A model generated the notes under the pieces. That model was given only the letters and a program-made list of their open reading frames with translations. It searched no databases and was not told where the DNA came from. A DNA stretch of 64,000 nt from contig NZ_JAASQR010000003.1 in the NCBI RefSeq assembly GCF_011762025.1, positions 434,001 to 498,000 on the forward strand, in the 5' to 3' direction. This stretch comes from Sphingobium vermicomposti. GTDB lineage: Bacteria > Pseudomonadota > Alphaproteobacteria > Sphingomonadales > Sphingomonadaceae. Below, in pieces: positions 61,809 to 64,000 of the stretch (position 1 is its first letter; each line of letters begins with the position of its first letter). Position numbers and translations under genes: made by a program.

Positions 61809-62618
61809 TTAGCCGAAACGGTAGGCTGACACAGTCCAGCCCAGCACCGTGCTGCGATGGTCCAACCGTGCAGCATCGTCCGCCCCCGCGCCCAATGCCA
61901 CCATCAGCGGCAACAAATGCTCTTCACGCGGATGAGCGAAACACGCCTCAGGCAATTGATCCCAGGCACTGACGCGCGCTGCCCGTCTCTGCGGGTCAGC
62001 ATCGGTCACGGCGCTGGCCAGCGCATCATCCCATTCCACCGCGCGATCGGTTCCTTCCGGGCCGCGCACGCGCATATTGTGAAAACTCATCCCCGATCCA
62101 ACGATCAGCACCCCTTCGTCCCGCAGCGCCGCGAGCGCGCGTCCCGCCGCGATGTGAGCGGCCGGGTCAAGATCCCGCCGCAGCGACAGTTGCACGACCG
62201 GGATTCCAGCATCAGGCAATGCCACCTTCATCGGGATGAAGACGCCATGATCCCACCCGCGCTCCTTTTCTTCGGCAACCGGGAAGTCGGCGTCCCTCAA
62301 CAATGAAGTGACGCGCCTCGCCAATCCGGGATCGCCCGGCGCATCCCATCGCAAAGCGTAGGTGTGCGGCGGGAAGCCGTTATAATCGAACAGCAGCGCA
62401 GGCCTGGCCCCGCCATGGACCGTGAACAACGGTTCTTCCCAATGCGCTGATACGATCAGCATCGATCGGGGCCTTTCGGGCAAATCGGATATCAGCCCGG
62501 CCAGATAGTTCTGCATCGGGTGCCACATGGGGTCGCTGTGCAGACGGTCGGGATCGGAAGGGTCCATGAAGAAGCACGGACCGCCGCCATGCGGGATGAA
62601 GAGGCTGGGTTGTTTCAT
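61809..62618 (-). CDS. DODA-type extradiol ring-opening dioxygenase
   Basis: A 269-residue enzyme of the LigB/YgiD group that cleaves catechol-type aromatics with a metal ion. Metal-ligand histidines are in FIPHGGGPCFFM, IVSAHWEE and GWDHGVFIPMK; GMSFHNMR and the C-terminal HPREEHLLPLMVALGAG follow. Natural substrate is not known for most members. ATG 62618 (MKQPS) is the family-like start. It is convergent with the 2Fe-2S gene. Confidence 0.92.
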   Translation of the reverse strand: MKQPSLFIPHGGGPCFFMDPSDPDRLHSDPMWHPMQNYLAGLISDLPERPRSMLIVSAHWEEPLFTVHGGARPALLFDYNGFPPHTYALRWDAPGDPGLARRVTSLLRDADFPVAEEKERGWDHGVFIPMKVALPDAGIPVVQLSLRRDLDPAAHIAAGRALAALRDEGVLIVGSGMSFHNMRVRGPEGTDRAVEWDDALASAVTDADPQRRAARVSAWDQLPEACFAHPREEHLLPLMVALGAGADDAARLDHRSTVLGWTVSAYRFG

Positions 62619-62720
62619 GACGCCAAGATCATGCGCTTTGTCGCCATGCGCAACATCGCGCGCTGAAACAATGCGTTTCAACCCAAGCCGCTTCCTATCC
62701 GACTGCGCCGGCCAAGCTGT

Positions 62721-64000
62721 TCAGGATCGGCCTTCCTCATCGACCAACGGAGCGATGGCTTGGGCGAGCGTCGCGCCCGAATATGGCTTTTTGAGTAGGG
62801 TGACATGATTGTAACGCGCGGGCAGTTCCAGCCCGTCGCCATAGCCGGTCGCGAAAATGAAGCTCACCCTCCGTTCGGTCAGCAAATCCGCGATGGGCAG
62901 GCTGGTTTCATTCCCCAAGTTGAAATCAAGCACGGCGAAATCGACCTTGCGCAACGCGATCGCTTCGCGCGCACGGCCTATGCTGGCTGCGGTGATGACG
63001 TCGGCACCAAGATCGCGCAGCGCATCCTCTCCGTCCATGGCGATGATCATATTATCTTCGACCAGCAGCACGGTGCGGCCCTTGAGCAATTCGGGCGTGG
63101 CGTCGGGCACGGCCTGGGCGCGTTCCTTGTTCACGATGTCCGGCAGCACCGACGCCACATAGGTCGATGGAATACAGAAGTGCGCTTCTACCCCTGCGAG
63201 CCGATAGGACACTTCCGCCTTGCCACCCAGGTCGTAAGGAATGGACCTTTCTATGACCGTCGACCCGAAACCTCGGCGGGTGGGCGCGACCACGGCGGGG
63301 CCGCCATTTTCTATCCAGTGGAGCAGCAGGCTGCCATCCACATCGACATGCCAGTCGATGGAGACCACGCCGCCGTCGGACAATGCGCCATATTTGGCAG
63401 CATTGGTCAAAAGTTCATGGATCACGAGCGCCATGACCGTAAAGGCCGAAGGCGTCAGCAATATATTGGGGCCGGTCAGTTTTACCCGGTCCCGCCTTTC
63501 GCCAAGATAGGCACCCGCCTCCACCTCGATCAGGTCATACAGCCGCGCGGGCGACCAACGATCAGCCGTGATCTGGTCATGGGCGCGCGCCAGGGCGTGA
63601 ACCCGGCTCTCCAATGTCCCGATGAACTCTTCCACCGATCCAGCGCTGCCGCGCGTCTGCGACAGCAATCCGCGGATCACGGACAGGATATTGCGAACGC
63701 GATGGTTAAGCTCAGCGATGAGAAGTTCCTGCTTCTCATGCGCGCGGTGCCGTTCCTCATTGGCGGAATCCGACAGGCGCAGCACCACCTCCAGCAAGGC
63801 CGTGCGCAACGCTTCAGCGACGCGCAATTCCGGCGGCGTGAACGGCACGGCGGTGCCCTTCACCAGTTGCGACCATTCCTCGAAACTCTTGCGCGGCGTC
63901 AAACGGGGGCCGTTCGGCCCATATTCGATATGCTTTTCCTGATTGCCTGCCCAGCGAACCGAACGGAGTTGTTCGGGCCTGAACAAAACCACATAATCAC
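62721..64000 (-). CDS. Bacteriophytochrome histidine kinase, HWE type, with C-terminal receiver (partial)
   Basis: The C-terminal 426 codons of a larger gene that runs past base 64000. The visible start DYVVLFRPEQLRSVRWAGNQ and LTPRKSFEEWSQLVKGT are the end of a PHY domain of a bacteriophytochrome. An HWE transmitter follows: [34 protein letters not shown] and LLLHWIENGGP. A receiver with LLVEDNMIIAMDGED, VLDFNLGN and FATGYGD, LKKPYSG ends the protein. It should sense red light through a bilin bound by the part not seen. Confidence 0.93.
   Translation of the reverse strand, partial: DYVVLFRPEQLRSVRWAGNQEKHIEYGPNGPRLTPRKSFEEWSQLVKGTAVPFTPPELRVAEALRTALLEVVLRLSDSANEERHRAHEKQELLIAELNHRVRNILSVIRGLLSQTRGSAGSVEEFIGTLESRVHALARAHDQITADRWSPARLYDLIEVEAGAYLGERRDRVKLTGPNILLTPSAFTVMALVIHELLTNAAKYGALSDGGVVSIDWHVDVDGSLLLHWIENGGPAVVAPTRRGFGSTVIERSIPYDLGGKAEVSYRLAGVEAHFCIPSTYVASVLPDIVNKERAQAVPDATPELLKGRTVLLVEDNMIIAMDGEDALRDLGADVITAASIGRAREAIALRKVDFAVLDFNLGNETSLPIADLLTERRVSFIFATGYGDGLELPARYNHVTLLKKPYSGATLAQAIAPLVDEEGRS

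Noticed and set aside
1-64000. CRISPR arrays, prophage, integrons, IS elements
   Set aside because: No spaced direct repeats, transposase, integrase or attachment-site pattern seen on either strand.

Overview
The window is a gene-dense, GC-rich stretch of bacterial chromosome that reads as an alphaproteobacterium of the order Sphingomonadales (Sphingobium/Sphingomonas-like). This is an inference from gene content and protein style: HWE-family histidine kinases with a FATGUY-like receiver, a bacteriophytochrome, a TonB-ExbB-ExbD-ExbD operon, a class I PHA synthase with phasin, a HIG1-type membrane protein, a PduO-type cobalamin adenosyltransferase, DUF1176, CstA and a prfB without frameshift. 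I see no rRNA, IS element, prophage, integrase or CRISPR array. The only RNA gene found is a tRNA-Tyr. Both window edges cut genes: an ABC-F ATPase at the left and a bacteriophytochrome kinase at the right.

Layout. 0-5 kb: ABC-F, SMR transporter, tRNA-Tyr, rlmB, a lipoprotein, ferredoxin, DNA glycosylase and a DUF2188-like gene. 5-8 kb: a receiver protein facing an HWE kinase whose start overlaps murA. 8-19 kb: Crp/Fnr regulator, HNH protein, gluQ, HIG1 protein, cob(I)alamin adenosyltransferase, DUF1176, typA, telA-xpaC, a PilZ protein, a lipoprotein-like methyltransferase and prfB. 19-28 kb: envelope and RNA genes (PBP1A, amidase, RNase E, M48 protease, DsbA-like). 28-34 kb: rpmH-rnpA-yidD-yidC-engB, then cstA-ybdD and xdhC. 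35-36 kb: an S24 repressor divergent from two small genes. 36-41 kb: an exosortase-A-type glycosylation cluster (glycosyltransferase, O-ligase, membrane proteins). 41-46 kb: topoisomerase IB, MscS, a small outer-membrane-like protein, dipeptide epimerase and an ABC exporter. 46-50 kb: a second PilZ protein, the tonB operon and a secreted protein. 50-54 kb: hom, glpX and a MerC-like gene. 54-64 kb: MASE1-PAS-GGDEF cyclase, clpS, phasin, phaC, an AlaC-like aminotransferase, a coupled membrane/2Fe-2S cassette, a DODA-type dioxygenase and the phytochrome kinase.

Several genes work together. murA, PBP1A, the amidase and the Ala-Glu epimerase serve peptidoglycan synthesis, turnover and recycling. 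rpmH-rnpA-yidD-yidC-engB is the classic ribosome/RNase P/membrane-insertion block. tonB-exbB-exbD-exbD energises outer-membrane receptors. phaC and phasin make and coat storage granules. Two HWE kinases, a receiver, two PilZ proteins and a diguanylate cyclase point to rich sensory and c-di-GMP signalling.

The points most worth a second look are: rnpA, which has no normal start codon where its conserved N-terminus begins and whose frame is open across all of rpmH; several sharp inverted repeats at promoters (telA, the S24 repressor, the diguanylate cyclase, the phasin); a methyltransferase with a lipoprotein signal fused in translation to prfB; and an isoquinoline-oxidoreductase-type 2Fe-2S subunit with no molybdenum partner, coupled to two membrane proteins.
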